The notes below the pieces were generated by a model. The model made no database searches, was not told where the DNA came from, and worked only from the letters and a program-made list of their open reading frames with translations. From an uncultured Elusimicrobium sp. (GTDB lineage Bacteria > Elusimicrobiota > Elusimicrobia > Elusimicrobiales > Elusimicrobiaceae): 64,000 nt of DNA. The stretch is from positions 1 to 64,000 of the forward strand of contig CADBRU010000008.1 in assembly GCA_902797165.1 (NCBI GenBank), in the 5' to 3' direction. This document shows positions 16,376-27,247 of the stretch, piece after piece. The position numbers and the translations under genes are program-made. Numbering within the stretch: position 1 is the first letter of the stretch; each line of letters begins with the position of its first letter.

Positions 16376-19300
16376 ATGTCCTATAAGTCCTTTATATCTT
16401 TTCTATGCCTGTTTGTGAGTGCTACTTTCCTTTATGCAACCGATTTACAAGTTGTTACCGTTACTCCGAAAGGGGAAAATGCCCCGGGCGGCCGCTCGCC
16501 TGTGAGCGTCACCTTTAATCAGCCGGTGGCGGCATTGGGGGAAAGCAGTGCTTTCTCTTCGGAAAATTGTCCGCTGATTATTTCACCAGAGGTAAAAGGC
16601 ACGTGCCGTTTTGTGGGGACGCAAACCTTGCAATTTGAACCGGAAGGAAATTGGCCGCCGGCCACGCAATATACTGCTTTACTGCCGGGCACTTTTACTT
16701 CTAAAGTAAGTGAAGAAAAATTAGGAAAAGATTATCAATGGACTTTTACGACGAAGCGCCCGCAAATCGAGCAAGTAATTCCCAGTAACGGCGAACAGTG
16801 GATTGATGTGCGGCCGTTAATTTATGTAACTCTATCGCAACCGGTGGATTTGGTTTCCGCACAAGAGGCAACCCAAGTGTCTTACCGGGTGTTGGAAAAA
16901 GAAACGCCGACGTGGTGGGAACAATTCAAATCAGCCTTATTGCGTAAACCCGTTAAACACAGTAAAGGCGTCGTGTCAGTGCCGGTAAAAGTGCGCGGAG
17001 TGACGGATACGGAATATAGAGAGCATTATTCTTATTTGGATAAAAAACAAATTTTTGTGGTCGAATTAGAGCAGGATTTGGCCCCGCATGCCGAAGTTAC
17101 TTTGCAAATTTCTTCCGCTTTACGCAGCGTAGGGGGGATGATAGGCCCCGAAACCGATTTTAAATCTGTTTTTTACACTTATCCAAAATTGGAAATTGTG
17201 GGCGGTAAGTTTGAGGGTTGTTTGCCTTTTGATGCAAAAGTGGCGTTTACTTCTCCGGTGCGGTTAGGAGATTTGTTGGCGCATATTTCCATCGAACCTA
17301 AAGAAGCAATGGAAAAAGTGTCCGATTCGGAAAAAGAAACATTGGGATATCAAAATTATGTTTCAAAATCGCAAAATAAAGAGAAAAAAGAACTGATTTC
17401 TTTGCCTGTTGGAAACGGCTATTTTGCCATGCCCTTTTCTTTCTTACATCTCAATCCCGAACAAACAATTACGGTCAAAATTGACAAAGATTTAACCGAT
17501 ATTTACGGCCAAAAATTGGGTACTACGCAATATGTCACCTTGCATAATAACGGTTATTGTCCGTCGGTAGTATTTGAGGGCGGAACGGGTGTTTTGGAAA
17601 GTTATTTGCCTGCGCGTCACCCGATTGATGTGATGAATGTGTCGGAGGTGGAAGTAAAAGCGGCGCGTTTTAACCGTACAAATTTTATTCCGTTTACGGA
17701 GAACCAAAGAGATTCCTATTGTTCGGAAGAAGAAATTGCGGGAAAGCAAATGCAGTACGACGGTAATTATTCTTTTGATATTATCCCGAATAAAAGTAAA
17801 AAAACTTATTTAGATTTGCAAAAATTTAATCCTACAGCGCGCGAAAGCATTATTTATTCTCAGGTGCGTGTGCCCAGTAAATATCGTCAGAGCGGCTTTT
17901 GTTGGGAAGCGGCTACGGATAATATTACCGATTTAGGTGTGTTGTTTAAAACCTCTCGTGAAAATATATTAGTATGGGTAACTTCCTTAAAGGACGCTAC
18001 GCCTAAAGCAGATGCTACGGTAGAACTTCGCGATCAAGACAACCGTATTTTATGGACGGGAAAGACAGACAGTCAAGGGGTAGCATTGGCACCGGGGATG
18101 AAAGAATTAAATGTAACGTCCAAGCATAGATGGAGCCGCCCCATTGTTTATGCTTTTGTAGGCAGTGAAAACGGAGATGCGGTGATTGCCAGTAATTGGG
18201 ATGACGGCATAGAACCGTGGCGGTTTAACTTGAATTTCAATTACGGTTATGAACCAAACCATTTAATAACGGCTCTTTTTACAGATCGCGGGATTTATCG
18301 TCCCGGAGAAACGGTATACGTAAAGGGCTTAACCCGCCGCCAACAAGACGGACAATGGCAACTACCTAGCCTGAAAAAAGGAACTTTAAAAGTTATCAAT
18401 TCTCGTGAAGAAGAAGTATTGAAAAAAGAAGTTTCTTATACGGCAAACGGCGCTTTTGACATTTCTTTTGAAATACCGCAAGAAGCCGCCACCGGTTCTT
18501 GGTCTTTGCAATTTTCGACGGAAAATGATGAAACGGAGGCTGACTATTCTTTCCGGGTGGAGGCAGTCAAGCAGGCGGATTTTGCGGTCCATTTGCGCTC
18601 TTTAAAAGATAGTTATTTAAGCGCAGAAAAGGCCGAATTTAGCGGATCAGCCGAATATTTATTCGGAGCCCCTGTGACGGGCGGCAAAGCCAAGTGGACC
18701 TTGCGCCGCAGCAGCAGTTGGTTTAGTCCGCAAGGGTATGAAGATTATGAATTTATGCCTTATTTCTTGACGGAAGACGAGAAATACGGAGAATCTTTAC
18801 TAGCCGAATCTTCCGGAGAATTAAATGCGCAAGGGCAAATTAATTTTGAAGTACTTTTGCCCAAAGTGTCTCACCGGGAAATGATTTATGCGGAATTAGG
18901 GGTGCAAGCGCCGACGGGTGAACAACTATTCTCTCGCACGCAGGTTGCTTTAAATCCGGCCAGTCTTTACATCGGTGCGTTTATGGACAAATGGGCCGCA
19001 GAACAAGGACAAACCGCCTCTGCGCGTATTGTTGCACTGACGCCGGAGGGGAAACCGACAGGTCCTGTCAAAGTAAGTGCGCAAATTGAGAAAGTAGAAT
19101 ATTTCTCCGTGCGAAAAAAAGGTCTTGCCGGACGCTTGGAATGGGTCAATGACCGTCGTATCAAAAAAGTTGATACGAAAACATTTACCGTTTCCGAAGA
19201 AGGTACGAACTTTGATTTTTCACTTCAGGAACCTGGCTCTTACCGCGTCACACTCTCTGCTAAAGATAAACAAGGGCAAGAAGTGCGCGGCGGTTTTACT

Positions 19301-22069
19301 ATGTATATATACGGAAAAGGGGAATCTTATTGGAGTCAAAATGATGACGATATCTTGATTCTAAAACAAGATAAAGAAGAATACCTCCCCGGAGAAACTG
19401 CCCGCATTTTAGTGCAAAGCCCATATGAAGAAGCCACGGCTTTAGTGACGGTAGAACGCAACGGTATTTTGAAACATTGGACGACTCAAATTCATAGCGG
19501 GGCAGATTATGTGGATATCCCGGTAGAAGCAGATTATACGCCCAACGTGTTTGTAAACGTAACCGTAGTGCGCGGACGTGCCGCAGAGCCCGCGTATGAT
19601 AAAGAAGGGCTAGATTTGGCTAAACCGCAAGGCAAAACCGGTTATGCGGTTTTGAAAGTGAGTCGCCGTGAGCGGGAAATAGAAACCCAAGTTTCTACCG
19701 CTCAAAAGCAGTATTTACCCAAAGAAGAAGTCACGGTTAATTTAACCACCGCCCTGCAAGGGAAACCCATTTCTGCCGACGTAACGGTGATGGTGGTGGA
19801 CGAAGGTATTTTGGCTTTAACCGGATACAAAATGCCAAACTTACTGGACGTCTTTTATGCTCCGTTCCGTTTATCTGTTTCGACGGCAGACAACCGCGTT
19901 TTCTTAATCGGTCAACGTAACTTCGGTGAAAAAGGGGAAAACCGCGGCGGTGGCGGCGGTTTATTCAATCAATTAGGCGGTACGGATTTGCGCAGTCATT
20001 TTGAATTTACGCCTTATTTCAATGCCCGCGTTCAGACGGACGAACAAGGACAAGCACAAGTCAAATTTACCTTGCCGGATAATTTAACTACGTTTCGCAT
20101 TATGGCGGTTTCAGCGGCGGTGCAAGAATTTGGCGGAGCGCAAACTTCTGTTAAAGTGTCTAAACCGCTTATGGTTTTGCCTAAACTACCTCGGTTTGCT
20201 CGTCGTGCAGACCAATTTCAGTGCGGAGCGGTAGTGTATAATTATGAAACGGAAGAGCAACAAATTACCGTAGCCGCGCAAGCCGACGGAGCCGTTTCTT
20301 TGATAAATGCCAAACCGCAACAAATTAAAGTGGCTTCCGGGGCTTCTGCGGAAGTAACTTGGAATTGTCATGCTATCTCTATAGGAGAGAGTGAACTGAC
20401 ATTTGCTGCCCAAGCCGGTCAAGCAAAAGATGCGGTTCGTATTACTTTACCGGTTAAAGAAGTGGAGAAAGAACAGCAACTGGCCGTGTATGCCGAGACC
20501 CAAGAAACCGCTATGCAATTACTAGAGCGTCCGACGGATATTAATCAGGCCAGTACCAATACGGTTACATTGTCTTTGACTTCGAGTGCATTATTGAATT
20601 TGCGCGGAAGTATGCTGTATTTGTTGACCTATCCGTATGATTGTTTGGAACAACAAATGTCCAAGATTCTGCCTGTAGTGGAAGGGGCGGATTTGATGAA
20701 AGCCTTCCAACTGGCAGATCCGCAAGAATATCAGAAAACCGTTCAATCTATTTTAAATAAGATGCCTACCTATCAAACCGAAACGGGTGCCATGGCCTAT
20801 TGGCCGGAAATCTTGCCGGATCCTTACGTAACGGCGTATGCGTTGGAAGTGGCTCACCTTGCCAAACAAGCGGGTTACGAAGTGCCTACGGCCGCTTTAG
20901 AGAAAGCGGTAACTTGGTTGAAAGGCGTCTTCGGGGGAGAACAAGTGCAGGCTTACTTATATTCTCCTATCGAAACACAAACAATGCGCGCTTATGCGGT
21001 GTATGTGTTGTCTTTATACAATGAAAAAATGGAAAGTCAATTTAACACGTTGTATACGCAACGCAATGCCCTAAGTATAGCGGCACAATCGTATTTGTTA
21101 TTGGCAGCGGAGCGTCTGAATAAATCTGTCGAAATACAACAAGCACTTGCGCAAGAAATTATCAATCATGCGCAATATACGCCGCAGACAATTCATTTTG
21201 CAACGGACAAAGAATTGGGATGGTTGCATATCAGTTCCGTCAAAACAACGGCGCTTGCCTTAGAGGCGTTGTTAAAATCGAGCGTGCAATTTCCGCAAGC
21301 CTACCAAGTGGTACGTTGGTTATTGCAACAACTTAATACCCGCGGACATTGGCAAAATACAAGTGATAATGCGGCCGTATTTAAGGCATTACATACTTTC
21401 TATAAATTAAATGAAAAGGACACTCCTAATTTCAGAACGAATGTGTCATTAAACGGGGAAATACTGTTCTCTCCTCAGTTTGTAGGCCGCAGTGTGGAAG
21501 CCCAACAAACCGCTTGGCCGTTTGACCAGGTTTATGCGCAAGGGGATCAGTCTCGCGTAGAATTGGCCAAATTCGGCACCGGTACTTTGTATTATTCGAT
21601 TATGCAGACCTATACGCCGAGTAATTATGCAAACGAAATTAATGCCGGTATGACGGTATCGCGTGAAATTACGGACTTAAAAGGCAACGTTGTAACCGAA
21701 TTTAAAACCGGAGAACGCTACAAAGTAACCTTACATATTAATACGCCGTCCGATTATACTTTTGTGGTTTTGGAAGACCATATCCCGGCCGGATTTGTGA
21801 TTGCAAATACGGATTTGACCACGGAAAGCCAAGCAGATGCGGCTCAATTGCAACAAAGCACATGGCGCGGTTTCCAACGAAACGAAAAATATGATGACCA
21901 CATTGTGGCGTTTGCCGATTCTTTACCGAGCGGAGAACATGAATACAGTTATTTAGTACAGACTACCACTGCCGGCACGTTTAGTTATCCGAGCATGTGG
22001 GGTAGTCAAATGTATGAACCGGCGGTATTTGGACGCAATGCCACTTCTTCACTCGTGGTGTTACCGTAA
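16376..22069 (+). CDS. Bacterial alpha-2-macroglobulin (YfhM-like)
   Basis: This 1897-residue periplasmic protein is a bacterial alpha-2-macroglobulin: a string of MG domains, a TGYAVLKVSRRE-containing MG region, the alpha-2-macroglobulin domain near FTPYFNARVQTDEQGQAQVKF, and the thioester site in YPYDCLEQQMS with Cys1423. These proteins trap proteases and guard the periplasm. A signal peptide (about residues 1-21, ending FLYA) is present but there is no lipobox, unlike lipid-anchored E. coli YfhM. It overlaps pbpC by one base (TAATG); the pairing with PBP1C is conserved and suggests a shared role in surviving cell-wall breach. AAGGAG precedes the ATG. Confidence 0.93.
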   Translation: MSYKSFISFLCLFVSATFLYATDLQVVTVTPKGENAPGGRSPVSVTFNQPVAALGESSAFSSENCPLIISPEVKGTCRFVGTQTLQFEPEGNWPPATQYTALLPGTFTSKVSEEKLGKDYQWTFTTKRPQIEQVIPSNGEQWIDVRPLIYVTLSQPVDLVSAQEATQVSYRVLEKETPTWWEQFKSALLRKPVKHSKGVVSVPVKVRGVTDTEYREHYSYLDKKQIFVVELEQDLAPHAEVTLQISSALRSVGGMIGPETDFKSVFYTYPKLEIVGGKFEGCLPFDAKVAFTSPVRLGDLLAHISIEPKEAMEKVSDSEKETLGYQNYVSKSQNKEKKELISLPVGNGYFAMPFSFLHLNPEQTITVKIDKDLTDIYGQKLGTTQYVTLHNNGYCPSVVFEGGTGVLESYLPARHPIDVMNVSEVEVKAARFNRTNFIPFTENQRDSYCSEEEIAGKQMQYDGNYSFDIIPNKSKKTYLDLQKFNPTARESIIYSQVRVPSKYRQSGFCWEAATDNITDLGVLFKTSRENILVWVTSLKDATPKADATVELRDQDNRILWTGKTDSQGVALAPGMKELNVTSKHRWSRPIVYAFVGSENGDAVIASNWDDGIEPWRFNLNFNYGYEPNHLITALFTDRGIYRPGETVYVKGLTRRQQDGQWQLPSLKKGTLKVINSREEEVLKKEVSYTANGAFDISFEIPQEAATGSWSLQFSTENDETEADYSFRVEAVKQADFAVHLRSLKDSYLSAEKAEFSGSAEYLFGAPVTGGKAKWTLRRSSSWFSPQGYEDYEFMPYFLTEDEKYGESLLAESSGELNAQGQINFEVLLPKVSHREMIYAELGVQAPTGEQLFSRTQVALNPASLYIGAFMDKWAAEQGQTASARIVALTPEGKPTGPVKVSAQIEKVEYFSVRKKGLAGRLEWVNDRRIKKVDTKTFTVSEEGTNFDFSLQEPGSYRVTLSAKDKQGQEVRGGFTMYIYGKGESYWSQNDDDILILKQDKEEYLPGETARILVQSPYEEATALVTVERNGILKHWTTQIHSGADYVDIPVEADYTPNVFVNVTVVRGRAAEPAYDKEGLDLAKPQGKTGYAVLKVSRREREIETQVSTAQKQYLPKEEVTVNLTTALQGKPISADVTVMVVDEGILALTGYKMPNLLDVFYAPFRLSVSTADNRVFLIGQRNFGEKGENRGGGGGLFNQLGGTDLRSHFEFTPYFNARVQTDEQGQAQVKFTLPDNLTTFRIMAVSAAVQEFGGAQTSVKVSKPLMVLPKLPRFARRADQFQCGAVVYNYETEEQQITVAAQADGAVSLINAKPQQIKVASGASAEVTWNCHAISIGESELTFAAQAGQAKDAVRITLPVKEVEKEQQLAVYAETQETAMQLLERPTDINQASTNTVTLSLTSSALLNLRGSMLYLLTYPYDCLEQQMSKILPVVEGADLMKAFQLADPQEYQKTVQSILNKMPTYQTETGAMAYWPEILPDPYVTAYALEVAHLAKQAGYEVPTAALEKAVTWLKGVFGGEQVQAYLYSPIETQTMRAYAVYVLSLYNEKMESQFNTLYTQRNALSIAAQSYLLLAAERLNKSVEIQQALAQEIINHAQYTPQTIHFATDKELGWLHISSVKTTALALEALLKSSVQFPQAYQVVRWLLQQLNTRGHWQNTSDNAAVFKALHTFYKLNEKDTPNFRTNVSLNGEILFSPQFVGRSVEAQQTAWPFDQVYAQGDQSRVELAKFGTGTLYYSIMQTYTPSNYANEINAGMTVSREITDLKGNVVTEFKTGERYKVTLHINTPSDYTFVVLEDHIPAGFVIANTDLTTESQADAAQLQQSTWRGFQRNEKYDDHIVAFADSLPSGEHEYSYLVQTTTAGTFSYPSMWGSQMYEPAVFGRNATSSLVVLP

Positions 22070-24186
22070 TGAAAAGCAAATGGATTATTTTGCTTATAGT
22101 GGGACTGTTGGGAAATGGGCTATTATATGCCCAACCGCAGTTGCCTGTTGAAAACAGGGATCTTTCCATACAAATTTATGACAGGCAAAATAATCCTTTG
22201 CGTACCTTTTTATCTTCTCAAGATACCTATGCTCAATCTGTCTCTTTAAGCCAAATTTCACCTTGGTTTGTTTTAGCCGCATTGGCTGCGGAAGACCGCC
22301 GATTTTATAAGCACCACGGTATAGACAGCCGGGCCGTTTTGCGGGCTATGTGGCAAAATATACGAGGGGGCGGGGTTATTTCCGGAGCATCTACGATTAC
22401 ACAGCAATTAGCGCGGCTACTACATCCGCGTCCTAAAAATTGGCGCAGTAAATGGGCCGAAGCATGGGATGCTGTCAAATTGGAACGCCGCTACAGTAAA
22501 GATGAAATTTTAGAGCAATATTTTAATTTGTTGGAATTTGGGAATCAAACACAGGGAATAGAAGCCGCCTCTAAATTTTATTTTTCACTGCCGGCGGCCG
22601 AATTATCTTTAGCGCAAAGTGCCTTACTGGCCGGTATGATTCAAGCACCGTCAAGATTAAATCCGCTTAGTAACCCGGACGGAGCGTTGGCGCGGCGGGG
22701 GCGGGTATTATCAGCCATGCTTAAAAATAATTCTATCACGCAAGAGCAATATCAATTGGCCATGCAAGAACCGCTAGGCATTTTTATAGGGCCTCGTCCT
22801 TTTGCAGCGCCTCATTTCGTGCGGAGAATTGCTCAATTGTCCGACGGAAATAACCGCATTTATACTTCCTTAGATAAAGATATTCAGTTATATGCGGAAA
22901 AAACAATACAAAATCATTTAACTACGCTGGCGGACAATCATGTAACCAATGCCGCGGCGGTAGTTCTAAATAATACTACCGGGGAAATACTGGCTTATGT
23001 GGGATCGGCTGATTTCTACGATAAACAACATGCCGGTGAAGTGGACGGTATTATGGCTAGACGTCAGCCGGGCTCTACGCTAAAACCTTTTGTCTATGCG
23101 CTGGCTTTGCAGCACGGATTAACTGCGGCCAGTTTGCTTGCAGATGAGGACACCTTTTTTGAAGGAGGCTTCCGCCCGCGTAATTATGACGGTAAATTTC
23201 ATGGAACCATGTCACTGCGTAAAGCCTTGGCCAATTCTTACAATATTCCCGTTATTAAAGTGGCAGAGCCATTGGGGGCGTCTTCCATATTAACGTATTT
23301 GCACGCTTTCGGTTTTTCTTCTTTAAATCGTCCGGCGGAATTTTATGGTTTGGGAATTGCATTGGGAGGGGGAGAAGTAACGCTGCTGGAACTTGCCAAC
23401 GCTTATGCCACTTTGGCGCGCGGGGGGATTGCGCGTCCGGTGGTGGCATCCAAACAACCGTATTTATCTTTTTCAAATACATCCGGTCGGGTGATACCGG
23501 AGGAAATCAGTTATATTATCACGGATATTTTGGCCGATAATACCGCGCGTGCGGAAGCCTTTGGCCTTAATTCTCCTTTATACTTTCCGTTTCCGGTGGC
23601 GGCCAAAACCGGCACAAGCAAAGATTATAAAGATAATTATGCCGTCGGCTATACCCCGCGTTTAACGGTAGCGGTATGGGTGGGTAATTTTGACGGGAGT
23701 GCTATGCAAAAAGTATCGGGCATTTCCGGCGCAGCCCCAATTTTGCATGACATTATGATGTATGCAAATGAAAAATATCCGTCGGGTAGTTTTGTGCGTC
23801 CGAGTAATATTGTATCAGCCCGTATTTGCACGCAAAGCGGCCTTGTGGCCGGAGAAAAATGTTTGCATACGCGCGAAGAAATTTTTACGCAAGATACCTT
23901 ACCGCAGCAAATTTGCGATGGCAAACATGAAAGCGTTTCACAAGAATTAGAAATTGTTTTCCCCGTGCAAGGCGATGTATACACCTATGACCCGGCTTTG
24001 CCGCCAGCCGCGCAGGCTTTACATATACAAACGGTGGGGGCGGATACTCCATGTCATTGGGTATTAAACGATAAGGAACTCTCTGAAATAGGAAATAATT
24101 TTTGGTGGCCGCTGACGCGCGGGAAATGGAAATTGTCCGTTACTTGCCAAGATAAATCTGCCGAAGTGTCTTTTTCCGTATTGTAA
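22069..24186 (+). CDS. pbpC: Penicillin-binding protein 1C
   Basis: This 705-residue bifunctional peptidoglycan synthase has an N-terminal membrane anchor (about residues 4-21), a GT51 glycosyltransferase domain with AAEDRRFYKHHGID (about residues 70-83), and a transpeptidase domain with SxxK at PGSTLKPF (Ser336), SYN and KTGTS. The C-terminal portion resembles the BiPBP_C domain of PBP1C, which is shorter than in class A PBPs 1A/1B. It is translationally coupled to the alpha-2-macroglobulin gene, the usual partner of PBP1C. Confidence 0.94.
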   Translation: MKSKWIILLIVGLLGNGLLYAQPQLPVENRDLSIQIYDRQNNPLRTFLSSQDTYAQSVSLSQISPWFVLAALAAEDRRFYKHHGIDSRAVLRAMWQNIRGGGVISGASTITQQLARLLHPRPKNWRSKWAEAWDAVKLERRYSKDEILEQYFNLLEFGNQTQGIEAASKFYFSLPAAELSLAQSALLAGMIQAPSRLNPLSNPDGALARRGRVLSAMLKNNSITQEQYQLAMQEPLGIFIGPRPFAAPHFVRRIAQLSDGNNRIYTSLDKDIQLYAEKTIQNHLTTLADNHVTNAAAVVLNNTTGEILAYVGSADFYDKQHAGEVDGIMARRQPGSTLKPFVYALALQHGLTAASLLADEDTFFEGGFRPRNYDGKFHGTMSLRKALANSYNIPVIKVAEPLGASSILTYLHAFGFSSLNRPAEFYGLGIALGGGEVTLLELANAYATLARGGIARPVVASKQPYLSFSNTSGRVIPEEISYIITDILADNTARAEAFGLNSPLYFPFPVAAKTGTSKDYKDNYAVGYTPRLTVAVWVGNFDGSAMQKVSGISGAAPILHDIMMYANEKYPSGSFVRPSNIVSARICTQSGLVAGEKCLHTREEIFTQDTLPQQICDGKHESVSQELEIVFPVQGDVYTYDPALPPAAQALHIQTVGADTPCHWVLNDKELSEIGNNFWWPLTRGKWKLSVTCQDKSAEVSFSVL

Positions 24187-24312
24187 AATGATTTAATTTT
24201 CCGTCGGAAAACCAAAAAACTTTCAAAAAAGACTTGATAAGTACAGTTTTTTTAGAATAATAGTTGCAAAGGTCTGTGTAAAAATTTGTATAGTGTGAAA
24301 AAGGAGAAAAAT

Positions 24313-24804
24313 ATGAACAAAGCATTTACCTTGATTGAATTATTGGTGGTGGTTTTAATTATCGGCATTTTATCCGCCATTGCTTTACCGCAATACCAAA
24401 AAGCAGTGGTAAAGGCACGATTTGCGGAAGCGTTTGCCAATCTAAAGACAATTAAAGAAGCTATTTCTGTTTGTGAATTAGAAAGAGGTGATAGTTCAGC
24501 GTGTTACAATATGGATAATCTAAATATAGAGATAGGAAGCCCGGTCAATGATTGTGGAGATGGCACTTTTACAAACGAATTTCATTATCTGCCGGGGCAT
24601 GGTGTTAATGGAGAGGAAGATATAGAAGCCGTCGCGCTGAGTAGAAGAGTAGATATGGCTATTTGTATTCATAAAGATGGACATTTTTCAGGTGGCGGAA
24701 TAGGGAATTGTAGCAGTGACTGCGGTAGACAGTTATCTACACCTCCTGATAATATTTTACAATCATTAAGTCTCGAAGAAAATGGTGATTGTGGTGTTTG
24801 TTAA
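24313..24804 (+). CDS. Type IV prepilin-like protein (orphan, Ala at -1)
   Basis: This 163-residue prepilin has a minimal leader MNKA followed by FTLIELLVVVLIIGIL and SAIALPQYQKAV, the pattern abundant in Elusimicrobium. The residue before the cleavage Phe is Ala instead of the usual Gly. The C-terminal domain is rich in cysteine (ten, including CSSDC and CGVC), so several disulfides are likely. The ATG at 24313 is set by AAGGAG and the prepilin leader; nine extra in-frame codons upstream are rejected. It lies 126 bp after pbpC with TTGCAA as a candidate -35 in the gap and a terminator behind, so it is an independent gene. Confidence 0.9.
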   Translation: MNKAFTLIELLVVVLIIGILSAIALPQYQKAVVKARFAEAFANLKTIKEAISVCELERGDSSACYNMDNLNIEIGSPVNDCGDGTFTNEFHYLPGHGVNGEEDIEAVALSRRVDMAICIHKDGHFSGGGIGNCSSDCGRQLSTPPDNILQSLSLEENGDCGVC

Positions 24805-24810
24805 TATAAA

Positions 24811-24838
24811 AAACCCCGCGTAAGGCGGGGTTTTTTAA
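24811..24838. terminator. Bidirectional terminator between prepilin and pyrG
   Basis: AAACCCCGC (24811-24819) pairs with GCGGGGTTT (24825-24833), with A-run and T-run flanks. Confidence 0.9.
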
Positions 24839-24852
24839 TTCTGCATATGAAT

Positions 24853-26439
24853 TTATTTCTTCTGATGTTTCAAACTGGCTTTGACCAGTCCGTCAAATAA
24901 CGGGTGCGGACGTTGCGGACGAGAGCCGAACTCCGGATGGAACTGACCCGCAATAAAATACGGATGGTCTTTGCGTTCCACGATTTCAGGCAGCACGCCT
25001 TCATGCCAACCGGTTACCAGTAAACCTACTTTTTCCAATTGCTTCACATAGTCCGGGTTTAATTCATAGCGGTGGCGGTGGCGTTCTACAATATGCGTTT
25101 TTCCGTACAATTTATGGGCCAGAGAGCCTTTTTTCAAATCGGCGGTGTAATTGCCCAAACGCATGGTACCGCCTTTATAAACGACGTTTTTCTGCTGCGG
25201 CGTCAAATCGACCACCGGATATTTCGTTTTGGGGTCAAATTCGGTAGAGTTGGCCTTTTTTAAGCCGCATAAATTACGGGCGGCTTCAATAACCGCGCAT
25301 TGCATGCCGACGCAAATGCCCAAAAAAGGCAACTTGTGTTCGCGCGCATAACGTACGGTTTCTATTTTTCCTTCAATACCGCGCGTGCCAAATCCGCCGG
25401 GGATTAACACACCGTCTACTTCTTTTAATTTGGCCACTACATCATCTTTTTCGGTATTGATATAGGTAATTTGTACTTTGGCATTGTTGTTCATGCCGGC
25501 GTGGCGTAAGGCCTCATTGACCGATTTATAAGCATCTTGCAATTCGGAATATTTACCGGCAATCGCAATTTTGACCATCTTGGTGGGATGCAAGGCTTTA
25601 TCAAAAAATTTGAACCATTTTTCGTCCACTTTGTGTTTGGGTTTTAAGTGTAATAATTCTAACACGCGTTTATCTAATTGTTGTTTATAGAAATTGCGCG
25701 GGACTTCATAAATGGACTTGGCATCGGCACATTCAATTACGTGGGTGGTCGGCACGCTGCAGAATAAGGAAAGTTTATTTCTTAAACCGACGGAGAGCGG
25801 CTTTTCCGTGCGGCAAATTAACATGCTGGGTTGAATACCAAGTTCACGTAATTTATTGACAGAGTGTTGGGACGGTTTGGTTTTTAATTCTTGGGCTACG
25901 GCAATATAGGGAATTAAAGTTACATGGATATTGATTACATTTTCCGGTCCCTTTTCTTGGATAAGTTGCCGCGCGGCCTCCAAGAACGGCAGAGATTCAA
26001 TATCACCTACCGTACCGCCGATTTCGATAATGGATACATCAAAATCTTTTTCAAAAGCACAAAAACGTTTTTTGATTTCATTGGTAATATGCGGAATGAC
26101 TTGCACGGTAGCACCCAAATATTCACCGCGGCGTTCTTTATCAATAACGGTTTGATAAATACTGCCGGCGGTATTGGTGTTGGCTTTGGTCATTTCTACA
26201 TCTAAAAAGCGCTCATAGTGTCCTAAATCCAAATCGGCCTCTGCACCGTCGGTGGTGACAAATACTTCACCATGTTGATAGGGGGACATAGTGCCGGGAT
26301 CGACGTTAATGTAAGGGTCACATTTGATCATATTGACCTTGAGTCCGTGTAATTGCAAAAGTTTACCGATACTGGCACCCGAAATGCCTTTTCCTAATGA
26401 ACTTACCACACCGCCTGTAATAATAATGAACTTACTCAT
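24853..26439 (-). CDS. pyrG: CTP synthase
   Basis: CTP synthase makes CTP from UTP with glutamine as the amino donor. The 528-residue protein begins [19 protein letters not shown], the amidoligase P-loop signature, and has the glutamine amidotransferase triad region GICVGMQ (Cys near residue 375) with the C-terminal HPEF. Length is normal. The start follows AGGAGAG (rightward sequence CTCTCCT at about 26446-26452). It stands alone downstream of the kdsB terminator. Confidence 0.97.
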   Translation of the reverse strand: MSKFIIITGGVVSSLGKGISGASIGKLLQLHGLKVNMIKCDPYINVDPGTMSPYQHGEVFVTTDGAEADLDLGHYERFLDVEMTKANTNTAGSIYQTVIDKERRGEYLGATVQVIPHITNEIKKRFCAFEKDFDVSIIEIGGTVGDIESLPFLEAARQLIQEKGPENVINIHVTLIPYIAVAQELKTKPSQHSVNKLRELGIQPSMLICRTEKPLSVGLRNKLSLFCSVPTTHVIECADAKSIYEVPRNFYKQQLDKRVLELLHLKPKHKVDEKWFKFFDKALHPTKMVKIAIAGKYSELQDAYKSVNEALRHAGMNNNAKVQITYINTEKDDVVAKLKEVDGVLIPGGFGTRGIEGKIETVRYAREHKLPFLGICVGMQCAVIEAARNLCGLKKANSTEFDPKTKYPVVDLTPQQKNVVYKGGTMRLGNYTADLKKGSLAHKLYGKTHIVERHRHRYELNPDYVKQLEKVGLLVTGWHEGVLPEIVERKDHPYFIAGQFHPEFGSRPQRPHPLFDGLVKASLKHQKK

Positions 26440-26481
26440 GTTGCTCTCCTATCAAATAAAATGAAATGGATATAAAAGGGA

Positions 26482-26503
26482 AACTCCCGCCGGAGCGGGA
26501 GTT
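26482..26503 (-). terminator. Terminator of the LPS operon
   Basis: AACTCCCGC (26482-26490) pairs with GCGGGAGTT (26495-26503); leftward it is followed by a pyrimidine-rich TTTCCCTTTT tract. It lies between kdsB and pyrG. Confidence 0.75.
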
Positions 26504-26509
26504 CTCGCT

Positions 26510-27247
26510 TTATTGTATTTTAAGATATTCTTCCGCCGCTTGTAAATCTTGTGCGGTATCAATGGCCGGACCGGCCGATTCGATCACTACGCATTTAAGC
26601 GTCATGCCGGCTTCTAAGGCGCGTAATTGTTCCAACTTTTCCAGTATCTCCAGTGGACTTTGCGGTAAATTGACAAAACGTTCCAACGCTTTGCGCTGAT
26701 ATCCGTAAATGCCGCAATGTTGCCAATAAGGAACATTTTTGTTTTCTTCGGTAATATCGCGTTTGTACGGCACGCGTGAGCGGGAAAAATAGAGGGCTTT
26801 GCCTTCTTTGTTTAAAACCGCTTTTACACAGTTAGGATTGTCAATTTTTTTATCATCTAAAGTAGGGGCTACCGCAGAAGCAATGTCACACGTCGGATCT
26901 GCTTGCAAAAGAGCCGCAATTTTTTGCACGGTTTTCGGGGCAATAAACGGCTCATCTCCTTGCACGTTAATAATGATTTTTTCGGGGCGGTTTTGGGCCG
27001 CTTCATACACGCGGTCGGTTCCGCTTTGGCAATTCTCACTGGTCAGAACAGCCTTTGCACCAAATTGTGCCAAAGCGTCCACAACAAATTGACTTTCGGT
27101 AGCAATTAAAACCTCGCCTATATTGGCTTTTTTGCAAGCCTCATAGACGTGCATAACAACGGGTTTTCCCGCCAATAATTTAAGCATTTTACCCGGCAAA
27201 CGGGAAGAACCGTACCGTGCCGGAATTACAATTAAAATATCACTCAT
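26510..27247 (-). CDS. kdsB: CMP-KDO synthetase
   Basis: KdsB activates KDO as CMP-KDO for attachment to lipid A in the cytoplasm. The 245-residue protein starts with the nucleotidyltransferase motif IPARYGSSRLPGKML (residues 7-21) and retains NVQGDEPFI (about residue 94) and QHCGIYGY. Length is normal. Its start overlaps the hldE kinase stop by four bases (ATGA), and it is the last gene of the operon lpxL-gmhB-DUF3108-hldE1-kdsB. Confidence 0.96.
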   Translation of the reverse strand: MSDILIVIPARYGSSRLPGKMLKLLAGKPVVMHVYEACKKANIGEVLIATESQFVVDALAQFGAKAVLTSENCQSGTDRVYEAAQNRPEKIIINVQGDEPFIAPKTVQKIAALLQADPTCDIASAVAPTLDDKKIDNPNCVKAVLNKEGKALYFSRSRVPYKRDITEENKNVPYWQHCGIYGYQRKALERFVNLPQSPLEILEKLEQLRALEAGMTLKCVVIESAGPAIDTAQDLQAAEEYLKIQ

